Of a stretch of DNA of 10,342 nucleotides, positions 1 through 5,873 are shown in pieces; within the stretch, counting starts at the first letter, position 1; each line of letters begins with the position of its first letter. This stretch comes from Methylococcales bacterium (GTDB taxonomy: Bacteria; Pseudomonadota; Gammaproteobacteria; Methylococcales; Methylomonadaceae), in contig JAGLEW010000036.1 in the NCBI GenBank assembly GCA_023144875.1, positions 1 through 10,342 of the forward strand. The letters run 5' to 3'. Below the pieces are notes generated by a model. It made no database searches, had not been told where the DNA came from, and was given only the letters and a program-made list of their open reading frames with translations. Position numbers and translations under genes: made by a program.

Positions 1-36
1 ATAACTTTTGTATGACTACTTAGTCGTTTACATAAA

Positions 37-83
37 AATGCGCTTCTTTGTGAAAAATAATATCTTTCACATCAAAGCGCATT
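37..83 (-). terminator. 3' hairpin after the leftmost PEP-CTERM gene
   Basis: A nine-base stem (37-45 with 75-83) is followed, across a small internal loop, by a seven-base stem (49-55 with 65-71) around a nine-base loop. It lies 25 bases past the stop of the gene at 109-849. On the minus strand the outer stem runs into a short T tract (34-38), so it can act as an intrinsic terminator. A related hairpin sits at exactly the same distance behind the paralogue at 3599-4294. Confidence 0.6.
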
Positions 84-108
84 GGTTAAATTAAATGCAA
101 TATATTAA

Positions 109-849
109 TTAAGCAACTAACTTAAGATTTGGTTTTTTCTTACGAAAATAGCCTAAAGAGCCTAATCCACTCACAAATAACCAAACAGCTGCTGGGATTG
201 GAGTTGTATTAATAGCAGTGATATAGAATTGTTCACCAAAAGTTTCACCCGCATTCCCATTTCTGAACAAGAAGTCTTTACCCAATAAGTTCAAATCTAA
301 AAAATGTGTAAGTGCATAAGTGACATAATCACCTCCATCTACTGAAATATCAACATTCCCCGTGAAGTCCCAATTATGATTTGCATCATGAAACTCAATT
401 TTATGAATCGCTTCTTTTTCTTTAAAAGAAAGCTTTAAAACCTCACCCTTTGTCACATTATCATCATTACCAGGAACACACTGATTTGCACGCCCTTTCA
501 CGGTGCCTAATTGCTTACAAACACCAAGACCAGCTTCTTTTTTACTGGAAAAATCATCTAAATAAGCATAATAAGCTTGATCGCCTACGCCATACGTTGT
601 TTTTCCAAGCCCTTGATCTTTATAACCTGTAGCAGTAACTTGATTGATTCCAGAATGCAGACCTGGGTGTCCATAATTATCTTCATGTCCACGTTTAGCA
701 TTAAGAAGTATAGATGTCGCTCCATGTTCATTGCCAACCGCATCATGACCAAAATCATATTCAGGGTTAGCGATATGGGCAGCGGAAGCCATCGAACTAA
801 ATGCAATTAATAAAGTAGCTGTTACGCTATAAAAATTTAATTTTTTCAT
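109..849 (-). CDS. Secreted PEP-CTERM (VPLPA-type) sorting-domain protein, copy 1
   Basis: This is a 246-residue exported protein. It starts with a signal peptide (KK, a hydrophobic stretch, cleavage after SMASA near residue 23). A globular domain follows, containing AYLDDF, GLGVC, a second cysteine in NQC, GNDDNVTKGE and NVDISVDGG. The last 31 residues form a sorting tail: TPIPAAVWLF, a hydrophobic helix, then RKKK. In known systems such tails are recognised by an exosortase-type transpeptidase, after which the protein is released to the surface or matrix. The two cysteines recur in the paralogues and may form a disulphide. An in-frame ATG four codons earlier (861) has no ribosome site. The chosen ATG has a weak GGTAA upstream and matches the start used by the paralogues. 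The closest relative is the copy at 3599-4294. The ligand or exact role is unknown; a carbohydrate-binding or matrix role is only a guess. Confidence 0.88.
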   Translation of the reverse strand: MKKLNFYSVTATLLIAFSSMASAAHIANPEYDFGHDAVGNEHGATSILLNAKRGHEDNYGHPGLHSGINQVTATGYKDQGLGKTTYGVGDQAYYAYLDDFSSKKEAGLGVCKQLGTVKGRANQCVPGNDDNVTKGEVLKLSFKEKEAIHKIEFHDANHNWDFTGNVDISVDGGDYVTYALTHFLDLNLLGKDFLFRNGNAGETFGEQFYITAINTTPIPAAVWLFVSGLGSLGYFRKKKPNLKLVA

Positions 850-900
850 TTTGTTTACCATTAAGGGTTAAATATAAAAAAGTGGATAAATATCCGTGAA

Positions 901-924
901 GATAATTTTTAACCTAAAATTATC
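901..924 (-). promoter_or_regulatory. Leader hairpin upstream of copy 1
   Basis: A perfect nine-base inverted repeat, GATAATTTT (901-909) with AAAATTATC (916-924), encloses a six-base loop. It sits about 52-75 bases before the start codon, so it would lie in the 5' leader if the promoter is further upstream. It is very AT-rich, so chance is a real alternative. Confidence 0.3.
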
Positions 925-1004
925 GTAAATTAATTAACAAGCTGATCACTTTATTCAAAAACTTTTTTAAATTTTTATGGTTTTTTTTGAGTAACCACGC
1001 TTTC

Positions 1005-1015
1005 TTCAAGATGAA
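1005..1015. promoter_or_regulatory. TTCAAGATGAA dyad, site A
   Basis: An 11-base site with half-sites TTCA and TGAA separated by AGA, about 156 bases before the copy 1 start. The same sequence recurs at 1131 and 5776, with one mismatch at 2059, each time upstream of a secreted-protein gene. On the minus strand it reads TTCATCTTGAA, so it could be an operator or contain a -35-like TTGAA. Confidence 0.4.
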
Positions 1016-1130
1016 TTAATACGTTTTTTTAGTGGTTATAAAATTTATTTTTATACTGTGATTTTTATGAGAATATAAACAGAATGGTTAGCTTGAAGAA
1101 TCTTTTTAACTTTTTGACAACCGCACTTTC

Positions 1131-1141
1131 TTCAAGATGAA
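1131..1141. promoter_or_regulatory. TTCAAGATGAA dyad, site B
   Basis: A second perfect copy of the dyad, 126 bases from site A. The 5' flank is also shared with site A: AACCGCACTTTC here, AACCACGCTTTC there. The similarity therefore extends beyond the 11-base core, consistent with a duplicated control element. Confidence 0.4.
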
Positions 1142-1204
1142 TTTTTAAAGAAAGATAGGAGGATATTTTTGAGGGAGATATAGAAAGAGGAAGGATAAAC
1201 AATT

Positions 1205-1251
1205 AATACGTTCTCAAGTGTAAGATGAGAATACTTATTTGAGAACGTATT
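1205..1251 (-). terminator. 3' hairpin after copy 2
   Basis: A perfect 13-base stem (1205-1217 with 1239-1251) has a possible four-base inner extension (1221-1224 with 1234-1237). It lies 37 bases past the stop of the gene at 1289-1966. No strong T tract follows on the minus strand, so it may be an mRNA 3'-end stabiliser or a weak terminator. A covarying relative sits behind copy 3. Confidence 0.5.
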
Positions 1252-1288
1252 GAAAATATTTTATTATTTGTTCAGTGATTAATTAATA

Positions 1289-1966
1289 CTAAGCAGCAGT
1301 AACATTAAGCCCTTTTTTTCTTTTCTTAAAGAACCCTAAAGAACCTAAACCACTTACAAATAACCAAACAGCGGCTGGAATAGGTGTGGTACTAACCGCT
1401 GCAACATAAAAATGTTTCCCAGGATTAAGAGGAGTTCCACCATCCACATTATTATTAGCGAACAAAAAGTCTGTTCCTGTTAAACCTAGATGTAATACAT
1501 GAGACAAGGCATAAGAGGCAAAACCCCCCCCATCAACGCTGATGTCAATAGTGCCATCCCAAGGATTATCAAGATGAAAAGCATTATGTAATTCAAGATC
1601 CTTGATGGTGTAAACAGAATCAAAAGAAAGCTTTAGTATTTGTGTTGGGTTAACATCATCATGGCTACCATTTATACACTGGTTACCCGCATCAAGTTGA
1701 TCACAGACACCAAGCCCTGCAGGCATGTTTAATGCATTTTGCCCATCAAGATAAGCGTAAGCAGGAGAACCACCACTATAAGCGGTTGCCGTGACTGACC
1801 GTCCACCCCATTCACTAACAATATTGATTGAGTTTGCGCCATATTCTGAAATATTAGCCAGTTTGACAAAGTCAAATTGAGCATCACTAATATGTGCTGC
1901 AGAAGCCGCAGAACTCATCATTAAAAGTAAAGCCGCTGTCGCACCATAAAAAGAAAGTTGTTTCAT
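1289..1966 (-). CDS. Secreted PEP-CTERM (VPLPA-type) sorting-domain protein, copy 2
   Basis: This is a 225-residue paralogue. The signal peptide ends near SAASA (residue 23). The domain carries AYAYLDG, GLGVC, NQC, a DDV segment followed by ILKLSF, and TIDISVDGGG. The tail TPIPAAVWLF plus helix plus KKRKK occupies residues 194-225. The start is decided by a GGTGA ribosome site seven bases before the ATG at 1966. An in-frame GTG three codons earlier (1975) overlaps that site and is unlikely to be used. This is the most divergent copy in the N-terminal half: it lacks the YDFGHDA motif of the others, having QFDFVKLA instead. The C-terminal tail is nearly identical in all four copies, which suggests strong constraint or gene conversion. 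It is probably exported and processed by an exosortase encoded elsewhere; the ligand is unknown. Confidence 0.88.
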   Translation of the reverse strand: MKQLSFYGATAALLLMMSSAASAAHISDAQFDFVKLANISEYGANSINIVSEWGGRSVTATAYSGGSPAYAYLDGQNALNMPAGLGVCDQLDAGNQCINGSHDDVNPTQILKLSFDSVYTIKDLELHNAFHLDNPWDGTIDISVDGGGFASYALSHVLHLGLTGTDFLFANNNVDGGTPLNPGKHFYVAAVSTTPIPAAVWLFVSGLGSLGFFKKRKKGLNVTAA

Positions 1967-2058
1967 TGTTGTCACCGTTAATTATTAATCAGGGGAAGTA
2001 TTTCAATATCATTTTTTATGTTATTTAAAATACTTTTTAGTTTAAGTACACTCATCCC

Positions 2059-2069
2059 TTCAAGATGGA
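2059..2069. promoter_or_regulatory. Degenerate TTCAAGATGGA dyad, site C
   Basis: This differs by one base from the dyad at 1005, 1131 and 5776, and lies 93 bases before the copy 2 start. The downstream flank on the plus strand contains TTTTAGTGGTTA, as does the flank of site A. The two upstream regions therefore appear to be related by descent. Confidence 0.35.
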
Positions 2070-2186
2070 TTTAATGACTTTTAGTGGTTAAAACAACTTT
2101 TATTTGTTTTTTTGTATAATTAAAAATAAATATTAAAATTTCACGGCTTATTTTTATATTATTATGCTTATAAAGGGGGTGAAATT

Positions 2187-2235
2187 AATACGTTCCCACG
2201 TTAAAAGTAGGTGTGAAATTATTTGGGAACGTATT
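2187..2235 (-). terminator. 3' hairpin after copy 3
   Basis: A perfect 12-base stem, AATACGTTCCCA (2187-2198) with TGGGAACGTATT (2224-2235), begins 28 bases past the stop of the gene at 2264-2968. It matches the hairpin at 1205-1251 except for one base pair, which is T-A there and C-G here. There is no T tract on the minus strand, so stabilisation or weak termination are both possible. Confidence 0.5.
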
Positions 2236-2263
2236 GAACTCCTTTAAAGGGTGAATTCAAAAC

Positions 2264-2968
2264 CTAAGCGGCAATCGCATTAAGGCCTTTTTTTCTTTTT
2301 CTAAATAATCCTAATGAACCTAAACCACTTACAAATAACCAAACCGCGGCAGGGATAGGTGTTACTACTTGAGTATTAAGCGCTGTAATATAGAATTCTT
2401 TTCCTGCACTTGCATGATGTCCTAAACTGGTATTAGCAAATAAAAAATTAGTGCCTGTTAAGCTCGTATTGAATATATGTGACAGTGCATAAGGGGTAAA
2501 GCCACTTCCATCCACCGAAATACTCACTTGACCTTTTGTAGGGTGAAACCAACCTTTATGATTACCGTTATGAAATTCAATTTGATCAATCGTAATTTCA
2601 TTGTTAAAAGAAAGTCCTATTACTTCGTTTTTACCGACATTATCTTGATAGCATAAACCGTTATGATTAAGGGTTTCACAAACCCCTAGACCAGCTTCTT
2701 TTCCTGCTGAAAAGTCGTCTAAATACGCGTATAAAGGAATTGAAGGGTCGGATAAATTATAAGCATTGGCAGTAACACCATTGTTTAAATTCATAGAATA
2801 TGCAGCGTGTTCATTGCCAATGGCTTCATGACCAAAATCATATTCAGGGTTGATTATATGATTATGGTTGTATCCACCTAGCCCTATTACGATAGGACCC
2901 GCTGAAACCATTCCACTAATACTCATTAATACAGCAATAGATATTCCACGAAATGTTATATTTTTCAT
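2264..2968 (-). CDS. Secreted PEP-CTERM (VPLPA-type) sorting-domain protein, copy 3
   Basis: This is a 234-residue paralogue with a signal peptide ending near MVSA. A short Gly/His/Asn-rich insert (about residues 24-37) follows that the other copies lack. The family core is then seen: INPEYDFGHEAIGNEH, LYAYLDDF, GLGVC with a second cysteine in GLC, QDNVGKNEV, and VSISVDGSG. The tail TPIPAAVWLF plus helix plus RKRKK spans residues 203-234. The start at 2968 is supported by GAGG six bases upstream. An in-frame ATG at 2980 overlaps that ribosome site and is not preferred. The QC/GNDD segment seen in copies 1 and 4 is shortened. The role is unknown beyond surface or matrix export, which follows from the tail. 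Confidence 0.88.
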   Translation of the reverse strand: MKNITFRGISIAVLMSISGMVSAGPIVIGLGGYNHNHIINPEYDFGHEAIGNEHAAYSMNLNNGVTANAYNLSDPSIPLYAYLDDFSAGKEAGLGVCETLNHNGLCYQDNVGKNEVIGLSFNNEITIDQIEFHNGNHKGWFHPTKGQVSISVDGSGFTPYALSHIFNTSLTGTNFLFANTSLGHHASAGKEFYITALNTQVVTPIPAAVWLFVSGLGSLGLFRKRKKGLNAIAA

Positions 2969-3020
2969 TTTTTTCCTCATTGAGTTAAATTAAGTTGATG
3001 TGGGTATAACGCCACAAACG

Positions 3021-3045
3021 TTATTTCATTAACATTGCACCTCCT
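3021..3045 (-). other. Strong ribosome site with a four-residue minigene
   Basis: On the minus strand a full AGGAGG (3045-3040) sits four bases before an ATG (3035), which opens the frame Met-Leu-Met-Lys-stop, ending at 3021. It lies 53 bases before the copy 3 start, inside its probable leader. It could be a leader peptide, or a relic of a former gene start after duplication. The AGGAGG is much stronger than the site used by copy 3 itself. Confidence 0.3.
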
Positions 3046-3071
3046 GTCTTAAATAGATCAATCACATTAAA

Positions 3072-3100
3072 CCCTTAAAAAACATTATTTTTTTTAAGGG
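3072..3100 (-). terminator. Hairpin after the truncated OmpA-like gene
   Basis: An 11-base stem, CCCTTAAAAAA (3072-3082) with TTTTTTAAGGG (3090-3100), encloses a seven-base loop, 54 bases past the stop of the truncated gene. The GC part is only three pairs and the T run is inside the stem, so termination may be weak. A separate perfect 16-base palindrome is at 3109-3124. Confidence 0.4.
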
Positions 3101-3154
3101 AATAAGATGAGTTAATATTAACTCTAGGGTTTTGCTGATGAAGCTTTTAAGAAG

Positions 3155-3448
3155 CTAAAGAATGGCTATTACTTTATTTAACATGGTTAATAATTCTTCA
3201 GAAGGAATCGCGTTGTTACACTCAAAATAAACAGAAGATGTTAACGAAGGCTTTCGTTTGATATTTTGTGCATCCATTTTTTGAATACTACGCGTTTTTT
3301 TTGAATGTTTTTTTCGCTTAATATAAGCAAAAACAGTGTCATAATGAGGATGATGATTCAGTGATTTTTGATGATCACTCATATCGGGTTGAGGTAAACG
3401 GTTATTTGAACGGGTCAAAAGCGTTTTTTGGATGGTATTTAATAACAT
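3155..3448 (-). pseudogene. Truncated, decaying paralogue of the OmpA-like gene
   Basis: The 97-residue frame aligns over its length with the first 100 residues of the OmpA-like protein at 4687-5232. Shared segments are the MLLNTIQK/MLNILQK start, HYDTVFAYIK against NYCTIFAHLN, and SSVYFECNN against QSIYFNYNK. It stops (TAG at 3155-3157) before the peptidoglycan-binding region, and I see no convincing continuation of that region in the following codons. The hydrophobic core of the signal peptide has been replaced by polar residues (TRSNNRLPQ), so export is unlikely. A good AGGAG ribosome site remains, and about 50 upstream bases resemble those of the intact gene. I therefore infer a duplicated copy that lost its 3' half. 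A small functional protein cannot be excluded, because the frame is open and translatable. Confidence 0.62.
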
Positions 3449-3534
3449 GGGGTATCTCCTATTGATATGATTTTTAAATATCAGTATGCTGATAGGTCGT
3501 TTTTTAAGTAATGTCTTGACAAGATTGAAAAGGG

Positions 3535-3573
3535 TATGCGTTTCTTGTGAATTCTTTGACAGTGAAACGCATA
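3535..3573 (-). terminator. 3' hairpin after copy 4
   Basis: A perfect ten-base stem (TATGCGTTTC at 3535-3544 with GAAACGCATA at 3564-3573) begins 25 bases past the copy 4 stop. On the minus strand it is followed by CCCTTTTC. It aligns with the hairpin behind copy 1, including the GGTTAAATTA sequence between stem and stop. One stem pair has changed from C-G to T-A. Confidence 0.55.
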
Positions 3574-3598
3574 GGTTAAATTAAAAATAATATATTGA

Positions 3599-4294
3599 TT
3601 AAGCGACTAATTTAAGATTGGATTTTTTCTTACGAAAGTAACTTAAAGAACCTAAGCCACTGACAAACAACCAAACGGCTGCAGGAATTGGGGTGGTGTT
3701 AATCGCGGTAACGTAGAACTGCTCTCCTACGGATTCGCCCGCATTCCCATTTCTAAATAAGAAATTTGTACCTGTTAAACCCAGGTCTAAAATATGCGCT
3801 AACGCATAAGTCATAAAAGCACCACCATCGACTGAGATATCCACATCACCTGTAAAACCTAGCTTATGATCTGCATTATGAAATTCAATTTGCTCAATAC
3901 GTTCTATTGCGTTAAAAGAAAGTCTTAAAACCTCACCTTTAGTGACACTATCATCGTTTCCAGGAACACATTGATTGCCTGTTAATTCTTTGCAAACCCC
4001 CAGTCCTCCCTCATTTTGACCTGAAAAGTCATCTAAATAGGCAAAATAAGCTTGGTCAGCAATGCTATAGTTTGTTTTTAAAGCTCCTTGATCTTCATAA
4101 GCTCTTGCTGTGACAAAGTTTGAACCTTTTCTATCGACAATATCTGGGCTGGTAATCATTAAAGCGCCAAATTCATTACCAATCGCATCATGACCAAAAT
4201 CATAAGTAGGATTGACAATATGCGCCGCAGAAGCGACAGAGCTAAATGCAATCAACAAGGTTGCAGACATTCCATAAAAGGTTAATTTTTTCAT
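3599..4294 (-). CDS. Secreted PEP-CTERM (VPLPA-type) sorting-domain protein, copy 4
   Basis: This is a 231-residue protein very close to copy 1. The signal peptide ends at SVASA (residue 23), followed by YDFGHDAIGNEFGA, AYLDDFSG, GLGVC, NQCVPGNDDSVTKGE, DVDISVDGG and FLFRNGNAGE. The sorting tail is at residues 201-231 (TPIPAAVWLF, helix, RKKK). The start at 4294 is preferred over the in-frame ATG at 4306 by analogy with the other copies; the upstream GGTAA is weak in both copy 1 and copy 4. The stop of the small basic protein upstream is only 49 bases away and no terminator is seen between them. Copy 4 may therefore be co-transcribed with that gene and the OmpA-like gene. Such linkage would place a sorted surface protein in one operon with a peptidoglycan-anchored one. 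The specific function is unknown. Confidence 0.88.
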   Translation of the reverse strand: MKKLTFYGMSATLLIAFSSVASAAHIVNPTYDFGHDAIGNEFGALMITSPDIVDRKGSNFVTARAYEDQGALKTNYSIADQAYFAYLDDFSGQNEGGLGVCKELTGNQCVPGNDDSVTKGEVLRLSFNAIERIEQIEFHNADHKLGFTGDVDISVDGGAFMTYALAHILDLGLTGTNFLFRNGNAGESVGEQFYVTAINTTPIPAAVWLFVSGLGSLSYFRKKKSNLKLVA

Positions 4295-4343
4295 TTTTAT
4301 TACCATTTAAATGTTGTTAAGCGTGGACAAAATGCCAGAGTAA

Positions 4344-4679
4344 TTAACGACAATGAAAGCAAATATTAATAATATCGCCTTGAACAGAAGTCACGACTTC
4401 TCTTGGCGCATATCGAACATTGCTAAAACTATTAATCGTTTGAATACTACTTGCAGACGTTCTATTTGACCCAACACTGCCCCGTTGAATGGAGGTGTGT
4501 TCGTCTGATTTTCTACCATAATTTTTTCTTAAAGGAACATAAGACTTTGCCAATGCTTTATTGACTCTTACGCGTGATTTAGGTTTTAGGTCCGTGCGAG
4601 AGTTGATTGAATCCGCATAACTTTTCGAATAAAAACAAGCAATTATAACAATCAGTGTTATGGTAAGTGTATTTTTCAT
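4344..4679 (-). CDS. Small basic secreted protein ending in C-F-H-C
   Basis: I do not recognise this 111-residue protein. It has a clear signal peptide (KNT, then a Leu/Ile-rich core, with likely cleavage after SYA at residue 22). A Lys/Arg/Ser-rich and probably disordered middle follows, then a more ordered end in which EVVTSVQGDIINI leads into C-F-H-C-R. The terminal CxxC (residues 107 and 110) could bind metal, form a disulphide or be a modification point, but is not a CxxCH haem site. The start at 4679 has GAGA upstream and lies seven bases after the TGA of the OmpA-like gene, so the two are very likely translationally coupled. A longer frame back to 4715 would overlap the OmpA-like gene and place 12 extra residues before the signal peptide, so it was not chosen. 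Function unknown; a partner of the OmpA-like protein is inferred from position. Confidence 0.7.
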   Translation of the reverse strand: MKNTLTITLIVIIACFYSKSYADSINSRTDLKPKSRVRVNKALAKSYVPLRKNYGRKSDEHTSIQRGSVGSNRTSASSIQTINSFSNVRYAPREVVTSVQGDIINICFHCR

Positions 4680-4686
4680 AATGATC

Positions 4687-5232
4687 TCACAAAGTGATGT
4701 TGACAAACTCAACACGTCGATTTATTCCATCTTCTGGATGTTCGCTATCATATAAATATTTAGATCCATGACCTTTTGTAATTAGACGCTTCGCTGTAAT
4801 CCCATGTTGTACAAAATACTGTTTGACAGAGAGTGCTCTTTGCTTTGAAAGTGATTTATTATAGCGATCACTGCCTTTCGAATCGGTATGACCCTCAATA
4901 CGAATGGTTTTTTTTAACATTTTGGGATGGTCTAACACCAAAATAATAGTATCTAACACATTAAATGATTCTTTCAATAAAGTTACCTTATTATAATTAA
5001 AGTAAATTGATTGAAAGGTAACGGTTCTCTCTTTAATATCCTGTTCTTTTGTTCCACGTTTTTTACGAATTTTAGGACACTCCTTAGGAATATCACCACT
5101 ATTTAAATGCGCAAAAATAGTGCAATAATTAGAATCTTGATTGAGCATTTTGGCTTTAGGTTCAGAAAGTGCGGTTTGATTTAAGCTGCTAACACAATAA
5201 ATTAAAAAAGCCTTTTGAAGAATATTTAACAT
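4687..5232 (-). CDS. OmpA-like peptidoglycan-binding protein
   Basis: This is a 181-residue protein with a short signal-like N-terminus (residues 1-23), a Lys-rich linker with two cysteines (37 and 52), and a C-terminal OmpA-family domain from about residue 68. Family motifs are present: SIYFNYNKVTL matching the usual LFDFDKATL strand, IRIEGHTDSKG, SLSKQRALSVKQYF, GI followed by KGHGS, and NRRVEF. Asp117 and Arg132 are 15 residues apart, as are the two residues that contact diaminopimelate in characterised OmpA domains. Peptidoglycan binding should therefore be retained. It has no beta-barrel, so it resembles a free periplasmic or anchored OmpA-C protein. The ribosome site AGGAAA lies six bases before the ATG. 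It heads a short operon with the small protein at 4344-4679. A truncated paralogue is at 3155-3448. Confidence 0.88.
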   Translation of the reverse strand: MLNILQKAFLIYCVSSLNQTALSEPKAKMLNQDSNYCTIFAHLNSGDIPKECPKIRKKRGTKEQDIKERTVTFQSIYFNYNKVTLLKESFNVLDTIILVLDHPKMLKKTIRIEGHTDSKGSDRYNKSLSKQRALSVKQYFVQHGITAKRLITKGHGSKYLYDSEHPEDGINRRVEFVNITL

Positions 5233-5344
5233 GGAAATTTCCTATTGACATGATTTATAATTTTCTAATTGTAAGTATGCGAATAGTTTTTTTCCAATCG
5301 ACTTACTAATAATGCGGCTGGTGTTTAAGACATCGGGTGAAAGC

Positions 5345-5381
5345 AAAAAATAACCTGCTAGGGGAAAGGGCTAGCAGGTTA
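5345..5381 (-). terminator. Intrinsic terminator after the two-repeat protein gene
   Basis: A perfect 11-base stem (TAACCTGCTAG at 5351-5361 with CTAGCAGGTTA at 5371-5381) encloses a nine-base loop. On the minus strand it is followed directly by six T (5350-5345). It starts 14 bases past the stop at 5396. This is the clearest rho-independent terminator in the window, and it separates the 106-aa gene from the OmpA-like operon. Confidence 0.92.
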
Positions 5382-5395
5382 CTTATGCCTAACTA

Positions 5396-5716
5396 TTAGC
5401 AGTAATGACCGTAATAACCACACATATCGTCACCACCATAAATGGTTCCAATATTTTGAGTGGCTTCAGAGCGAATACCTTGTGATAAATTAGTGACATC
5501 AGTTGCATTGACCGTCATATCCGTATTAACTGCGGACACATTGCCACTAATAGTACCAATATTTTGATCGGCTTGAGACTCATAGCCCTTTGCAATATTT
5601 TCAACATGAACGGCATTAACAACCATATTAGTATCAGTAATATCAACACCGAGTGCAAATGCAGAAGTAGATAATAAACTAATACCTGCAGCCAATAAAA
5701 TTTGGGTAGTTTTCAT
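5396..5716 (-). CDS. Small secreted two-repeat protein, curlin-like in style
   Basis: This 106-residue protein has a clean signal peptide (cleavage near SAFA, residue 21). The mature part is almost entirely two 35-residue repeats (residues 24-58 and 60-94), identical at 18 positions by my count. Each repeat contains a TVNA/VVNA-like strand, a conserved V..N......G, S.A, and a closing QNIGTI.G. The end is CGYYGHYC, with cysteines 99 and 106. The regular Asn/Gln/Gly spacing recalls strand-turn-strand repeats of secreted amyloid subunits such as curlin, but I see no exact curlin consensus. The assignment to a known family is therefore not made. A GGAGA ribosome site precedes the ATG, and a strong terminator follows, so it is a single-gene unit. 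Two repeats are few for a fibre former; a nucleator or small structural protein is an alternative. Confidence 0.78.
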   Translation of the reverse strand: MKTTQILLAAGISLLSTSAFALGVDITDTNMVVNAVHVENIAKGYESQADQNIGTISGNVSAVNTDMTVNATDVTNLSQGIRSEATQNIGTIYGGDDMCGYYGHYC

Positions 5717-5775
5717 GGGGGATTCTCCAGTTATAAAATAATTCGTAAGATTTAATTTACCCTACGTCACAATTA

Positions 5776-5786
5776 TTCAAGATGAA
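5776..5786. promoter_or_regulatory. TTCAAGATGAA dyad, site D
   Basis: A perfect copy of the dyad, 60 bases before the start of the two-repeat protein gene. On the minus strand it contains TTGAAT, followed after 15 bases by TAAATT. This gives a plausible but suboptimal -35/-10 pair. The motif may be a promoter element or an operator shared with copies 1 and 2 of the PEP-CTERM family. Confidence 0.4.
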
Positions 5787-5873
5787 TTTTTTATTTTTTT
5801 ATAAATTAATTAAATAATTTTAAAAATAAAGTTATATCATTGAATTTAAAAGAGAATATCCTGAGTAATGATG

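Larger units (their letters stand above)
862..1204. other. Long intergenic region upstream of copy 1
   Basis: No gene is seen in this AT-rich stretch. It holds a leader hairpin (901-909 with 916-924), two copies of an 11-base dyad TTCAAGATGAA (1005-1015 and 1131-1141), an inverted pair TAACCAC/GTGGTTA (992-998, 1032-1038) that encloses the first dyad, and a purine-rich run on the plus strand at about 1149-1197. A block of about 50 bases around the first dyad resembles the region upstream of the gene at 1289-1966. The promoter of copy 1 should lie here, but I cannot place its -10 and -35 boxes with confidence. Confidence 0.5.

Noticed and set aside
14..25. Small inverted repeat GACTA/TAGTC near the left edge
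   Set aside because: Five-base arms in AT-rich DNA are expected by chance, and no feature is associated with them.
450..810. Plus-strand and alternative-frame open stretches inside copy 1
   Set aside because: They lie opposite or out of frame with a clear secreted-protein gene, and lack a ribosome site and any recognisable protein signal.
862..1288. Possible insertion sequence or CRISPR-like array, given the repeated motifs
   Set aside because: The repeats are few, irregularly spaced and tied to gene upstream or 3' regions; there is no transposase, terminal inverted repeat pair, target duplication or regular spacer pattern.
3158..3448. Frameshift rescue of the OmpA-like domain behind the truncated copy
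   Set aside because: In the codons after the TAG, and from the following bases, I found no EGHTD- or NRRVEF-like segment, so the 3' half seems absent rather than shifted.
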